DNA of 64,000 nt from Micrasema longulum (lineage: Eukaryota; Arthropoda; Insecta; Trichoptera; Brachycentridae): NCBI GenBank assembly GCA_022494885.1, contig JAGVSM010003700.1, positions 186,001-250,000 of the forward strand, given 5' to 3'. This document shows, in pieces, positions 44,606 through 54,992 of the stretch. The position numbers and the translations under genes are program-made. Each line of letters starts with the position of its first letter. Position 1 is the first letter of the stretch. The notes under the pieces were generated by a model. That model ran no database searches. It was not told the origin of the DNA and saw only the letters and a list, made by a program, of their open reading frames with translations.

Positions 44606-44889
44606 TGAGATTGAGCTACAGGGTAAAATTGTTCGAAAATATTTCAAACAAAAAGTAAGTTACGCGTTTTCTGTCAAAAGTGTTTATTAATTTTAAAGAA
44701 ACAAACAGTCAACACTGATAAAATAACATTTTTTTTAAAATACGGTTTAAAGACAGACCAGCGAAGTTTCTAAATAATAATCATACGTATTATTAAATTG
44801 TGTTACAACAAAAGGATGTTTTATCTAGCTAAAGTTCAAATGTTGATTTGACAATTGTTTCCGCAGCTTTAATTCTTAGATAAAATATT

Positions 44890-45235
44890 CAACAATGTTT
44901 TGAGTATGTCCAAAAGTTTGCAGACAGGTTGGATTCCCTCCCGAGGGAGTTATTTAGATCTAAATTTGTTGCAACAGCGAGGGAAAACATTTTTGAGAAG
45001 GGAACATGGAAGTCTAGGCATTTACAGGGCTTATGACCTACATGAAAAAGATTTCAGCTCCTTAACTTCACAAAAGTCAACATATAAAAGAGTTCAAGAG
45101 ATGTTGATGTTTAAACATGGGCAGAATGGTCAATGTTACTCAGTGTGCAAGGTGGCCACTTAAACTAGCCAATGACAGGTCATAAGCCCTGTAATGCCTA
45201 GACTTCCATATTCCATTCTCAAAAATCGCTTAAAA
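44890..45235 (+). mobile_element. MITE family J, near-complete copy
   Basis: TTCAACAATGTTTTGAGTAT, TCCCTCCCGAGGGAGTTATT, GTCTAGGCATTTACAGGGCT, then the inverse blocks GCCAATGACAGGTCATAAGC and CTAGACTTCCATATTCC. It shows the internal foldback that defines the family. The 87-codon open frame at 44900-45163 runs through the repeat and is not a gene. Confidence 0.8.
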
Positions 45236-45239
45236 AAAT

Positions 45240-46085
45240 ATTTAAAATTATTCTGCCGTAATGATAGCCATAGATACTCGTATATAAATGGACGTCGCAC
45301 GGAAATAAAAACCTTTGACATCGTAATTTTTTTTTTACTTACCTAGCCGGACCGAAGGGGGGATTCGAATCCCCCATAGACCGATTTTAATTTGATAACT
45401 CGAGTATTGTTTAAGCTATTTGCCGTATATTTTTTGTAATCGTGAAATTAATAGAAAAAAGCATTTTCCTGTTTTTGTTTTTAAATTTGTAAAGTTTTTT
45501 TTTTTAAATATTAAAACAAAAAAAGACAAAAATAATACTAGAGTCAATTTCACTTAATGTACATAAGCATTCTGCAAACTAACAAAAAAGTAAAAAATAT
45601 ACGAAAGAGTAAAATATGTGTACGAGAAAACATGAATAAATTATTGTACGGTCATAAACACTTCCAACGTTTTATTCTCCTGACGCCATTTACAAGTAGG
45701 CGCTGGGGTCGTTTGGTTCCCCCGTTCGGATCATGTGTAATTTTTGGATGCTCAGAGAGGGAAAGGTTAAAAATATTTTAAAGAAAAACGTGAAACAACC
45801 CGATTGAACGTAGCCCACATGATTCCAGTTTTCAAAAATAATTTCAAGTACTTCTCATTTCAAGCTTCATAAAAATAATGATTTTTGTGCTATTTTTGTC
45901 TTCTGGCAACACTTTATTTATTAGATTATTTTTTCAATTTTTCTCTTATTTATTCCAATGACGTCTTCCATGTTATTGACCCAATAATAGAATGATCAAC
46001 GAGATAGATGAATTTTAAAAATACTCCAGCATGAAGTATTGGTTATAGAAAATTGAAAATTTTCTTATCGGATTCTAGTTATGCG
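45240..46085. other. No recognised gene
   Basis: Only a T-arm-like palindrome GGGGGATTCGAATCCCCC at 45358-45375 stands out. It lacks the rest of a tRNA or SINE. Confidence 0.35.
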
Positions 46086-46089
46086 TGTT

Positions 46090-46300
46090 AAAAAAATGTA
46101 AGTCTATACATTTACAGGGCTAAGACCTGTTATGTGGCCACTTTACACAATGTGTAACACTCACCATTCTGCGTATGTTAAAACGTCCATATTTCTTCAA
46201 TTTTTCATTTGTTGATTTTAATAATTTTAATGTTTTTTTAAGTCAATGAAATAAAATCTTTCTTGATGCGGGTGGGATTCATCTGACTATATTTAGCATT
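46090..46300 (-). mobile_element. MITE family J fragment
   Basis: CATTTACAGGGCTAAGACCT, GTGGCCACTTTACACAATGT, CACCATTCTGCGTATG and GCGGGTGGGATTCATCTGAC. Confidence 0.65.
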
Positions 46301-47109
46301 GAAGACATTTGCGATTGGAGGCCAACGCAGTACCTACCATATGCACAATTGAGTTCGTATAAGTTACGCTTAGGGTCGATTTTTTTTATTGCTTATGTGG
46401 GTAGTAAGTAAGCTCAGATTAATACCGCGCTATAGTTACTGAGACCCCATTTCGCTCTATTGTATGGAACGAAGGCGTTGCAAATTTTTGGATTGGGTTT
46501 TTGGTTTAACAACAGACTTGTGACGGGGGTTTCGTCGCTGCGCTTGCGATTCTCGGCATGAGTACCTGTGGCCTGGTGCCCGATCGAAATAATATTTTCA
46601 GGCGAAACCAAAATTAAAACCGAATTTCGGCTTCTGTGTTCTTATTTCGACCGAAACCTAAGCTTATTTAAAGAAGTTAAGAGCCACTTCAAAGCGCCCA
46701 AAATTAGGCGTTTTTATTTTTGTACCTTACGAGTTCATTAAAATAAATTTCAAATAAAATACACAATAAATTAAAAGACAAATTTAATGGTTCGCTGTTA
46801 TTCTTTATATTATGTAACAGTTAATAACAAACCCTATTGGAACATTAACTTATTATTTTTATTTTCGTGGATAATTTACACAGCGCTATTTTCGTAATAT
46901 TAATAATACCTCAAGGACGCTTTAGAAAGTTATTCTATAGATAAATAAATTTAATTAAAACATTTAAATTTGGAATTTAAGTAAAACAATTTATTTCGTC
47001 ATGACATGCTACGGATTTATTCAAATGATTTAGAGAAAAAGTGGGTTTTAAGTTTTTTTCGAAACATCACTTCACTCTCACAGCCTCGCACCTCTGCCGG
47101 TGTCCACTA

Positions 47110-47640
47110 TAAAAAGAAATACAAATACAATACAATGCATTTGCAAAATAGTAAGGAGTATCTAGTACAAAAAAGTGAAAATTAATTACAATCACTGTGG
47201 CGACTGTTTTTCTTGACATTTGGCTTGCCACCCGCCGGCTTAATGCAATGAATAGCATAAAAAACAATTAATTAATTAATAAAAATAGCAGTTTTGGAAT
47301 ATTTTCCATATGCACACCGGTGAAATTCAAATATGTGATTTCGCAGCAGGATTATACGTCGCGAAACGTAAATATTTTGAAATTTAATATTATGTGTTCA
47401 CGGATGTTGCATTGTGATCGCGAATACACCAACAAGCTACAAAAAGTTGCTTGGTGGGATTTTAGTTTTAGTAAAAATATAACAAGTGAAATTTTTTTTA
47501 AATTGTAAAAATGTATAATTATGCTACTAAATAAATAAATAAAAAAATAATAAATAATAATAATAATAATAAATACGATAAACAACCGCGGTAAGAAATT
47601 ATTATCACGTCGCTTATTAGCTTGTCGATAGTTATTTGTA
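47110..47640 (+). repeat. Duplicated segment, copy 2 (filled site)
   Basis: Same blocks as 44245-44605, but between ATCGCGAATAC and GATAAACAACC it holds about 140 extra bases (47429-47575), flanked by AATAC on both sides. Confidence 0.8.
47429..47575 (+). mobile_element. Retroposed-looking insert with AAT-rich tail and AATAC duplication
   Basis: Starts ACCAACAAGCTACAAAAAGT and ends in TAAATAAATAAATAAAA then (AAT)n. It is bounded by the 5-bp direct repeat AATAC, and copy 1 at 44.5 kb is the empty site. A tail of simple sequence plus target duplication suggests a 5'-truncated LINE or SINE, of no family that I recognise. Confidence 0.6.
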
Positions 47641-47670
47641 ATTGAGCTGCTGAAGTAGCAGGCATACATA

Positions 47671-48022
47671 CAGGATGTTCTTTAAACCCTGTCTCATCCG
47701 AAACCACGATGATCAGTATGAGCAAAAAGACATATTGGCACATTAAAATATTTTTTTAGAACGAATAAAATATCAAAAAAAGCAAATGGTTGCTTACTTC
47801 TGCAGGGTTGAAACGAGGAGGGAGAAGGGGGGAGTCTGACAATGCGCCGCGCTCCCTTCACTTCTCCCCTGCAGAAATAAGCAACCATTTGTTTTTTTTA
47901 ATATATATATTTTTTAAATTTTTCTTTGTTCTAAATATTTTTTTTAATATGCTAATATGTCTTCTTGCCCATACTGATCATCGTGGTTTCGGATGTGACA
48001 GGGTTTAAAGAACACCCTGTAT
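47671..48022. mobile_element. Foldback MITE with about 140-bp arms
   Basis: The left arm (TGTTCTTTAAACCCTGTCTC, CGAAACCACGATGATCAGTA, GCAAATGGTTGCTTACTTCT) is repeated in inverse in the right arm (AATAAGCAACCATTTG, ACTGATCATCGTGGTTTCGG, ACAGGGTTTAAAGAACACCC). The core (47805-47865) is GC-rich. The ends TACAGG / CCTGTA imply a TA target. Confidence 0.9.
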
Positions 48023-48229
48023 ATCTAAAACAGTACGAAGCGTGTTCTTACTATGTGGAGTGATGACATATTCGACTTACCAATTCGGACTTCGACTCGA
48101 AAAAGAAAAACAATGATCGTACCACTTTCTGGGTGTTTTTTGACGTTACGTCATCAGAGCCTATTAGTAAATTGTCTGTGCATGGTACGCGCGGAGTGAT
48201 CACGTCGACACCTGAAAACAATAGGGACT

Positions 48230-48910
48230 TAACTCCGAAATCGTCGGACTCTGGTTTTCACGCTGCGTAACATTCACCATTCTGCGTAGGTTAAAACATC
48301 CACATTTACTCAACTCTTCCATCTGTTGACTTTTGTGAAGTAAAAAAGCTGAAACCTTTATTTAAACTTATTCAACAGAGAGGGAAAACATAGAAGGTAA
48401 TATGGAAGTCTAGGCATTTACAGGTCTTATGACCTGTCATTGGCTGCATTTGGCATAAGCATTTGGACATACTCAAACATTGTTGAATTAACTACCCGGT
48501 AAAAATTGGAAAATTGTTTTCAGGCGTTGCCTAGTAAGTGATTTGGTTCAGCCGGATGAATCTCACCCGCATAATAAAGGTTTTAGCTCCTTTACTTCAC
48601 AAAAGTCAACAGATGGAAGAGTTGAGTAAATGTGGATGTTTAAACATAGGCAGAATGGTGAATGTTACACAGTGGCCACTTAAATCAGCCGATGACAGGT
48701 CATGAGCCTTGTAAATGCCTAGACTTCCATATTTCCTTCTCAAAAATGTTTTCCCTCTCTGTTGCAATAAGTTTAAATGTGAATAACTCCCTAGGGAGGA
48801 AATCCAGCCAGTCTGCAAGCATTTGGACATAATCAAACATTGTTGAAACCTTCATTGATGTGGATGAGATTCATCCGATTGAATTATTTCACCTACTACG
48901 CAATACGCAA
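48230..48910. mobile_element. Two adjacent MITE family J copies
   Basis: The first copy ends at TTTGGACATACTCAAACATTG (about 48485). The second ends at TTTGGACATAATCAAACATTG (about 48843), followed by TTCATCCGATTGAATTATTT. In between are GTTTTCAGGCGTTGCCTAGT, GCCACTTAAATCAGCC and ATGCCTAGACTTCCATATTT. Confidence 0.75.
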
Positions 48911-49041
48911 TTTTTGTACTGCTTTTTATACCAGCAGGGGTGATATTCCAAACGCTCTCGCGGCCGTAGAAAAAACTTTATTTTGGATGTAAATACGCAA
49001 GATAAAAGTGTTCAGAATAGCACCGCAGTTAGTATAAATAA

Positions 49042-49305
49042 TAGTGTCCTCATTCCCTTTCCGCAACTAATGGTGCATAGGCCACTGCCTTGGTACACCA
49101 ATTGCAGCGTATCTTGATGATTTTTGCTACACGATGGCGAGATGACCAGTCTTACGCTTCAGGTGCCAGTCCAGGGACTATGAAATATTCTACTATAAAA
49201 ACACCGTTTTAAATAAATGTTTCATGTTAACCATGTCGTGAATCGAACCCTAGACCTTTTGCACTGTAGGCAAACTCGCTGACTACTACATCACTCGATC
49301 AATAA
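49042..49305 (-). mobile_element. SINE family B copy
   Basis: TTCCGCAACTAATGGTGCAT, CAATTGCAGCGTATCTTGAT, GACCAGTCTTACGCTTCAGG, CCAGTCCAGGGACTATGAAA, then the head AATCGAACCCTAGACC and CTGACTACTACATCAC (minus strand). Confidence 0.8.
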
Positions 49306-49329
49306 TAATATTATATTATATTCATTTAC

Positions 49330-49760
49330 CTGAATAACTCCCTAACCTTGTCTACAACCATTTGGACATTCCCACAATATTGTTGATAAATATATTTTTT
49401 TTAAATTTGGTTACAATTTTTCACAGTTCGCGGTAAAATTTAAAGCGTACGACTGATTAACTTTCAGCTATGTTTACACATTACAACAGAGATAAAGAAC
49501 ATTTTAGAAAAGGGAATATGGAAGTCTAGGCATTTACAGGGCTTATGACATGTCGTTGGCTGGTTTTTAAGTGGCCCTTTTACACACTGTGTAACAATTA
49601 CCATTTTACCTATATTTTAACATCCATATTTCTTCAATTCTTCCATCTGTTGATTTTAATGAAGTTAAAGAGCTGAAACCTTTATTGTTGTGAAGAGATT
49701 CATCTGATCGAATTATTTCACACACTAGACCAACGCCTGAAAACTATTTTTAAATTTTTA
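49330..49760. mobile_element. MITE family J copy
   Basis: AGGGAATATGGAAGTCTAGG, CATTTACAGGGCTTATGACA, CACTGTGTAACAATTACC, TCTTCCATCTGTTGATTTTA and GATTCATCTGATCGAATTAT. Confidence 0.75.
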
Positions 49761-49799
49761 AACATCTTCTTGGACCAGTCTGTTACGAGTATGTATCAA

Positions 49800-49905
49800 A
49801 TTGAACCTGGTTCTGGTCCCGTAGCTAGCGTTGTGGACTCACGGATCAGAGATCTGTGGTTCAAACCCTAATTTACCAAAACTCGATTGATGATTATTTT
49901 CTAAT
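49800..49905 (+). mobile_element. SINE family C copy
   Basis: GTCCCGTAGCTAGCGTTGTG, GACTCACGGATCAGAGATCT, GTGGTTCAAACCC and CAAAACTCGATTGATGATTA, in the tRNA-like orientation. Compare the minus-strand copies at 21.0 and 54.9 kb. Confidence 0.7.
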
Positions 49906-49910
49906 CGTGT

Positions 49911-50125
49911 ACAGCTACATTTTATAATCGATAGTACTTAGGTTTTTTATTAATAACTACAGATAAATAAAAATAAAGTTTTTTTATCCAATTACAAGTT
50001 ACCTAGTGAAGTGCCATTATTAAGTGCACGCGAACTACATTTTATAATCGATAATACCGAAATAATACTATTGATAACTGGAGATAGATATAATTGTTTT
50101 TTTAAATAAATAAAAGTTATCTAGA
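49911..50125. repeat. 120-bp tandem duplication
   Basis: ACTACATTTTATAATCGATA occurs (as GCTACATTTT...) at about 49914 and again at 50034. Both are followed by an AATAACT...AGATA block and a T-rich then TAAATAAA stretch. Confidence 0.7.
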
Positions 50126-50392
50126 TGTTTTTAATTGCTTCTGACGTAAATGATTTTGCCACCATGATCATTGATCAAATATATAAAGCTAATTCTGCTG
50201 CTATTTTTTAAATTGTAATATATTTATTTGAAAGAAGTAATACAGATAAAATAGTTATTAACTTTTTTTATGTTAGTAAATTGTATTATAGGTCGGGTGT
50301 GCGTCAGTTGAGGTTTAAAGAGCAAGATGGATTACAATTGAAGTTATTTTTTAAGTAATTACACACGGGTTACATCCTATTATTTTGTACAG

Positions 50393-50620
50393 AAGGAATT
50401 TACAATAGCGGGCACTGGCGGAGAGCTGGTAGCCAGGCAACACGAACTGTCGAGATGAAATGCGTCGAGTACTTTCAATATACGGTGTTTAGTAGCCTTG
50501 TCCGGGCTGACATTGCAGCGGACTACGCGTTGCGGGCCAAATCAGAGTTCGGACCTGCCAACCTCGCGGCTGTTGGTGTTGCCCCCCCACAATATTTCGT
50601 CCAAAAAATCAATAGAGATA
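50393..50620 (+). CDS. Unassigned open, splice-bounded exon candidate
   Basis: Acceptor-like TATTATTTTGTACAG precedes 50393 and donor GTAAGTG begins at 50621. Between them one frame is fully open: GIYNSGHWRRAGSQATRTVE, then MKCVEYFQYTVFSSLVRADI, then ALRAKSEFGPANLAAVGVAP. It starts after two bases, so it would accept the phase-1 donor of FABP exon 1. But the protein does not look like an FABP barrel, and the 3' phase (2) does not match that family. GC is well above the neighbours. It could be an exon of an unknown gene or a piece of a mobile element. Confidence 0.35.
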
Positions 50621-50703
50621 CGTAAGTGTAATAAATACTAAGGGAAAGCATTGAGTAAAATTGCATTCTGAACTCAAAACAGACCAATTTAGACTTAGGA
50701 CGG

Positions 50704-51022
50704 TGTAATTCTGGAGTTCAGTGGTTTTTAAATACTATCAAACTAAGCCAAAAAAAATATTTAAAAAAGTTATTTTTATGTATCGTATTATCAGCGCTAT
50801 TATTTTTGTAATGTTTTGTAATTACTTCGCCCGTGACGTCACAAGTTCTAGTCTGTGAATTCTGCTGATTAGTGAATTGGCTTCTCGGAAACCGGAACTC
50901 TATCACAACACTCTGTAATTGATTGATTCGGAAGAACTTGTGACGTAGTTCATTTTCACTTTTTTTTTTTCACGAAAGGAAAAATGTTTATATGCAATTT
51001 CCTGTAGCACTGAATTTCTTCT
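50704..51022 (-). mobile_element. MITE family L copy with intact CRE
   Basis: GGAGTTCAGTGGTTTTTAAA at one end and CTGTAGCACTGAATTTCTTC at the other. Internal inverse blocks are CTTCGCCCGTGACGTCACAA and GAACTTGTGACGTAGTTCAT. TGACGTCA lies at 50834-50841. Confidence 0.8.
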
Positions 51023-51119
51023 TTGTTATTATTAACATCATTAACAGAACTATTTCAAACACTAAATATAAAAACGTGATAAATATTTTTTACATAAATG
51101 TATGTCCATAAATTGTTGT

Positions 51120-51180
51120 TTGTTTCATTGAGGCGTGGTGCTCGTTAGTCTTACGCTTCAGGTGCTAGCCAATGGAAGAT
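51120..51180 (-). mobile_element. SINE family B scrap
   Basis: GTGCTCGTTAGTCTTACGCT, TCAGGTGCTAGCCAATGGAA. Confidence 0.5.
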
Positions 51181-51209
51181 ATTGCAGTTATTTTTAAGTA
51201 TATATATTT

Positions 51210-51635
51210 TTTAAAATTGTTTTGAGTTGTTCCAAGTTTTTGTAGACAAGAACTGGACTAAACCTTGTAGGGAGCAGAAATAGAGAACATTTTAGAGAAC
51301 GGAATATAGAAGTCTAGGCGTCTACAGGGCTTATGACCTGTCATTGGCTGTTTTAAGTGGCCACTTTACACACCATTATGCCTTTCTTTTTTTTTAACAT
51401 CTATATTCCTTCAATTCTTCCATTTGTTGATGTTTGTGAAGTTAACGAGCTGAAACCTTTATTGATGAGGGTGAGATTTATCCGATCGAATTATTTCACC
51501 CACATACTTGGCAGCGCCTGAAAATATTTTTTAATTTAAGGTTTCAGCTCTTTAACTTCATAAACATCAACAAATGGATGAATTGAAGGAATATAGATGT
51601 TTAAAAAATCCAGGCAGAATGGTTAATTTAACATC
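51210..51635. mobile_element. MITE family J copies, one inverted against the other
   Basis: 51210-51535 runs through GAATATAGAAGTCTAGGCGT, GCCACTTTACACACC and TTGGCAGCGCCTGAAAAT. From 51540 the inverse begins (AAGGTTTCAGCTCTTTAACT, CAACAAATGGATGAATTGAA, GGCAGAATGGTTAAT) until SINE B starts at 51642. Confidence 0.75.
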
Positions 51636-51641
51636 ATCATC

Positions 51642-51896
51642 ATCATTCCCTATTCGCACCTAAGGTGCATAAGGCACTGCATTGGTACATCGATCGCAGC
51701 GTATCTTGATCATTGTTTTGTTACACAAAGGTACGGTGATCCGTCTTACGATTCAGGTACCAGTCCAGGGACTATTAAATATTCTGGTGTGAAAACACCC
51801 TTTCAAAAAAATAATTCAAATCAACTATGTCGGAAATCGAACCCGAGACCTCGTGAATGATAGGTAAACGCGCTGACCATTACACTACGAGGCCGA
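51642..51896 (-). mobile_element. SINE family B, full-length copy
   Basis: The minus-strand head CGGCCTCGTAGTGTAATGGT, then CAGCGCG and the B box GGGTTCGATTTCC, continues through the body ACTGGTACCTGAATCGTAAG to the end near TTAGGTGCGAATAGGGAATG, plus a short (ATG)n tail. It interrupts a MITE J copy whose remainder resumes at 51897. Confidence 0.85.
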
Positions 51897-52199
51897 AATT
51901 TTTCTATATTCCCTTCTGTAAAATGTTCTCCATCTCTATTGTAATATGTATATATTTTTTATTATTCCGCATCGAATTTGTCTGGAATCGAACTCGTCGT
52001 TCGCCACCTCATGCATAGTAGCCAAACACCGCGAGACGCGCATTGTCAACATAAAACTTGTATGAGAATATGAATTGTTTTTCAATTACAAAAAATTGGG
52101 CAAGACAAACCGTTACTTAACGAATTTTTTAAAGAATTTATTTAAAAATGTTCTATTTAAAAAAAAAAACTTTTCTGAATTTGATGTTATAGTGTAAAT

Positions 52200-52600
52200 A
52201 AATATTTAAATTTATTTCAACAGAGAGGGAATATGGAAGTCTAGGCATTTACAGGGCTTATGACCTGTCATTGGCTGGTTTAAGTGGCCACTTTACACAC
52301 TGTGTAACATTCACCATTCTGCCCATGTTTTAACATCCACATTTCCTCAACTCTTCCATCTGTTGACTTTTGTGAAGTAAAAGAGCTCAAACCTTTTATC
52401 ACGTGGGTGAGATTCATCCGATCCGGTGGGGCAGAATGGTGAATGTTACACAGCGTGTAAAGTGGCCACTTAAACCAGCCAATGACAGGTCATAAGCCCT
52501 GTGAATGCCTAGACTTTCATATTTCCTTATTAGAAATGTTTTCCTTTTTTTTTAAAATAAATTTTAATATGAAAACCAGCCAGTCTGTAAGCATCAAACA
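52200..52600. mobile_element. MITE family J copies
   Basis: GGAATATGGAAGTCTAGGCA, GACCTGTCATTGGCTGGTTT, ACACTGTGTAACATTCACC, then after 52420 the inverse blocks GGCAGAATGGTGAATGTTAC and AACCAGCCAATGACAGGTCA. Confidence 0.8.
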
Positions 52601-53070
52601 TATCCATCATTATGACCCCAAAAGATGGCTCTAAGTACCATGATCTTCTATTGCAAACAAGTCTTGTATTTTTTTTTTATTTAAGCTCCCGTGTAAAATT
52701 TTGTATTTTCGTTTGTAACGGTTTGTCTTCAAAGGTGCGATGTATTGTTTTTTTTAAAATTAATAAATACTTTTCGTCTACGCCTATATTAAGACAGGTT
52801 GCATGAAACAGTTAAGTAGACAGACGACACAGACATTGTGGACACACTGAATATTTCTCACATACACACGCGCACATGGGTATTTGTTTTTGGTATTATT
52901 AATGTACGCACCCACACACCAACAGCCAACAGGTATTTTTAGGCGGTCGTAAACATTGTTACAATATCGTGTTATATAACGTTGCATGTTATTGTTTTCA
53001 TGAACAGGTAGAAGTACTTAAACACACGTAAATCTGATTTCAGATATTTTCATAAATGAAGTATAGAGGA
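52600..53070. other. No recognised gene
   Basis: AT-rich with a CACACACGCGCACA patch near 52865. Nothing else assigned. Confidence 0.35.
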
Positions 53071-53073
53071 TGA

Positions 53074-53702
53074 ATGTCGAAAATTAAAGTTTTCAGATAT
53101 AATATCTTTATATATATTATAAGGAGGGTTAGTGCCGGTAACAGAGTTAATGGTGCCTTAAAGTCTGTCGTAGCAAATAAGTGTCTATCGCAAGAGGCTA
53201 AATTAGCAGTTCATAATGGAGTTCTGGTACCAACCCTAATGTATGGAAGCGAAGCATGGAGTTGGAAAAAAAGGGACGAAAGTAGACTGAATGCTGTTGA
53301 AATGCGATCCCTCAGGCGAATGTGCGGAAAAACAATGTATGATAGGTGCCCTAATGTCGAAATTAGAGCAGAATGCAAGGCTGAGTTAAGCATTATCGAC
53401 AAAATTAAGAAAGGTCTTTTGCGATGGTTCGGTCATGTGGAGCGAATGAATGATGAAAGAACGGCTAAAAAGATTTATGATGCGAATGTGTCTGGTTGTA
53501 GAAGTCGAGGAAGGCCGAGAAAGACATGGCATGATCAAGTACAACAAATTCTTGAAAGTGGTCATGTGAAAAGTCGGAATAATCGACGTGCGTGCATGAG
53601 AAGATGTATGAATGTGAAGGAAGCAAAGGAAGTGTGCCAGGACAGAGTGGTGTGGCGTTCTATCCTCTCTGCCTACCCCTCCCGGGAAATGGCGTGATGG
53701 TT
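53074..53702 (+). pseudogene. LINE ORF2 C-terminal fragment, open to its stop
   Basis: The open frame to TGA at 53695-53697 reads RRVSAGNRVNGALKSVVANK, then EAKLAVHNGVLVPTLMYGSE, then SRLNAVEMRSLRRMCGKTMY, then LLRWFGHVERMNDERTAKKI, then GRPRKTWHDQVQQIL. This is the RT connection and C-terminal region of an insect non-LTR element. The true protein begins far upstream; here the 5' side is lost around 53130. About 190 codons without a stop or frameshift make it one of the youngest LINE remnants in the window. Its 3' end also appears alone at 34512-34600. Confidence 0.9.
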
Positions 53703-53723
53703 AGTTAGTTTAGTTAGTTAGTT
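53699..53723. repeat. (TTAG)n tail
   Basis: GTTAGTTAGTTTAGTTAGTT directly follows the LINE stop codon. Simple-repeat tails are typical of LINEs of this kind. Confidence 0.85.
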
Positions 53724-53734
53724 ATATATATTAT

Positions 53735-54274
53735 TCCTCTGTACGTGTGATGTCACCGTACTCCTCCTAAACGGCTTAACCGATTTACGTGCGGTTTTCA
53801 GAGAAATATAGATTATATATATTTATTTGTGTATAAAAAAAGTTTGTTTTTGAATGTTTACAAACAGCATTCGTTTTTTGTGGATCTCAATCAGATTCAT
53901 TTCTTAAATTCCTTATAACTTCTACCCATTTATTTCTTTTTATCGGATTTTTGGTAACACTAAAATAATATTAAATTCAATACATTTTTAAAAATCGTAT
54001 TCCTATATAAGTACACCCCTTTGGTGGTGAGACGACCGGAGTTTGACGTTTGCAAAAAGAATGCCACATTTGAAAAAATATCTATTTTATCTTTCAGAAT
54101 TCAACCATAAACAAGTACCTACTTAAATTTAATATTTGAATACTAACAATTTTAGTTTTGGAATTCAATCACAAGCAAGTACCTAGGTACCTACCTAGTT
54201 ATCAATAAAAAGTATTTTTCCAAGGCAAGGCAAAGTTCGGGCAGGACGACGCCGACGTCTGTCGGGTCAGCTAG
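53735..54274 (+). mobile_element. Helitron-like element with intact 3' hairpin
   Basis: Starts TCCTCTGTACGTGTGATGTC as at 16284. It has an internal deletion relative to that copy (joins near 53810). It ends with the stem CCGAC-GTCT-GTCGG, nine bases, CTAG at 54271-54274, then T. Inserted next to the LINE tail. Confidence 0.85.
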
Positions 54275-54288
54275 TTTACATATATAAT

Positions 54289-54510
54289 TCTCCTGTATGT
54301 GTGATGTCACTAAACTCTTCCTAAACGGCTTAACCGATTTTCGTGCGGTTTTTTGCATAATAATGATCTTTGTGCTGCGCATGTTTGTAGATCTTAAAAT
54401 CTTCAATCTGATCCGTAAAAATAAAGTCAAAAGCATATTTTTTTATTCATCGATCTACCAGTGCTGCATTCGACAATAATGTATATACTAAAAATGGGAA
54501 GATATTATTA
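54289..54510 (+). mobile_element. Second Helitron-like 5' end, back-to-back, truncated
   Basis: TCTCCTGTATGTGTGATGTC, CTAAACGGCTTAACCGATTT, CGTGCGGTTTT, AATCTTCAATCTGATC and ATTCATCGATCTACCAG follow the family order. The 3' half is missing. It starts only 15 bases after the CTAG of the previous copy. Confidence 0.8.
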
Positions 54511-54863
54511 TTTTGGATTACTTCACCATAGTAGCTGCACAAACATATTAAAACAACGTGCTGATACGACGCATGCTTTTAGTAGCTAACTTAAACTGAT
54601 TATATATTTTTTTATATTGTATGTTTTTTTTTATCCGTGTAACTACTAAAGCGAAGTTTTGGTGTAGTGGAATTAGCATGTTAGTGTAATTAGTGTGACT
54701 GACTTCTCAGATACGTCTCGAAACCGGTAGACAGAAATGTCTGTATGTGATGTACAATATTATTTACTATTTAATAAAATGTTGGACCACAAAGTTAATG
54801 CTTTGAATATTTTCTTAATTAAATATTTGCGTTTTTACGATTTACCCAAATATTTATTTTGAG

Positions 54864-54992
54864 GGCCATTTTCAACGAGTTATATAATTATAATAACTCA
54901 CAATTAGAAAATGGGAATCAAGTTGGGGTAGAGTGGGATTCGAACCACGGACCTTTGATCTGTGAGTTTGAGACACTAGCCACGGGACCTCA
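54864..54992 (-). mobile_element. SINE family C copy
   Basis: GGCCATTTTCAACGAGTTAT, AAGTTGGGGTAGAGTGGGAT, TCGAACCACGGACC and GATCTGTGAGTTTGAGACAC, inverse of the tRNA-like orientation. Confidence 0.8.

Noticed and set aside
44900..45163. 87-codon plus-strand ORF
   Set aside because: It lies wholly inside a MITE family J copy whose other copies are not open.
45358..45375. T-arm-like palindrome GGGGGATTCGAATCCCCC as a tRNA gene
   Set aside because: No matching acceptor stem, D-arm or anticodon arm can be placed on either strand.
54705..54760. CAGATACGTCTCGAAACC as a hammerhead-like end
   Set aside because: No CUGANGA core and no consistent stem arrangement; only the GAAAC part fits.
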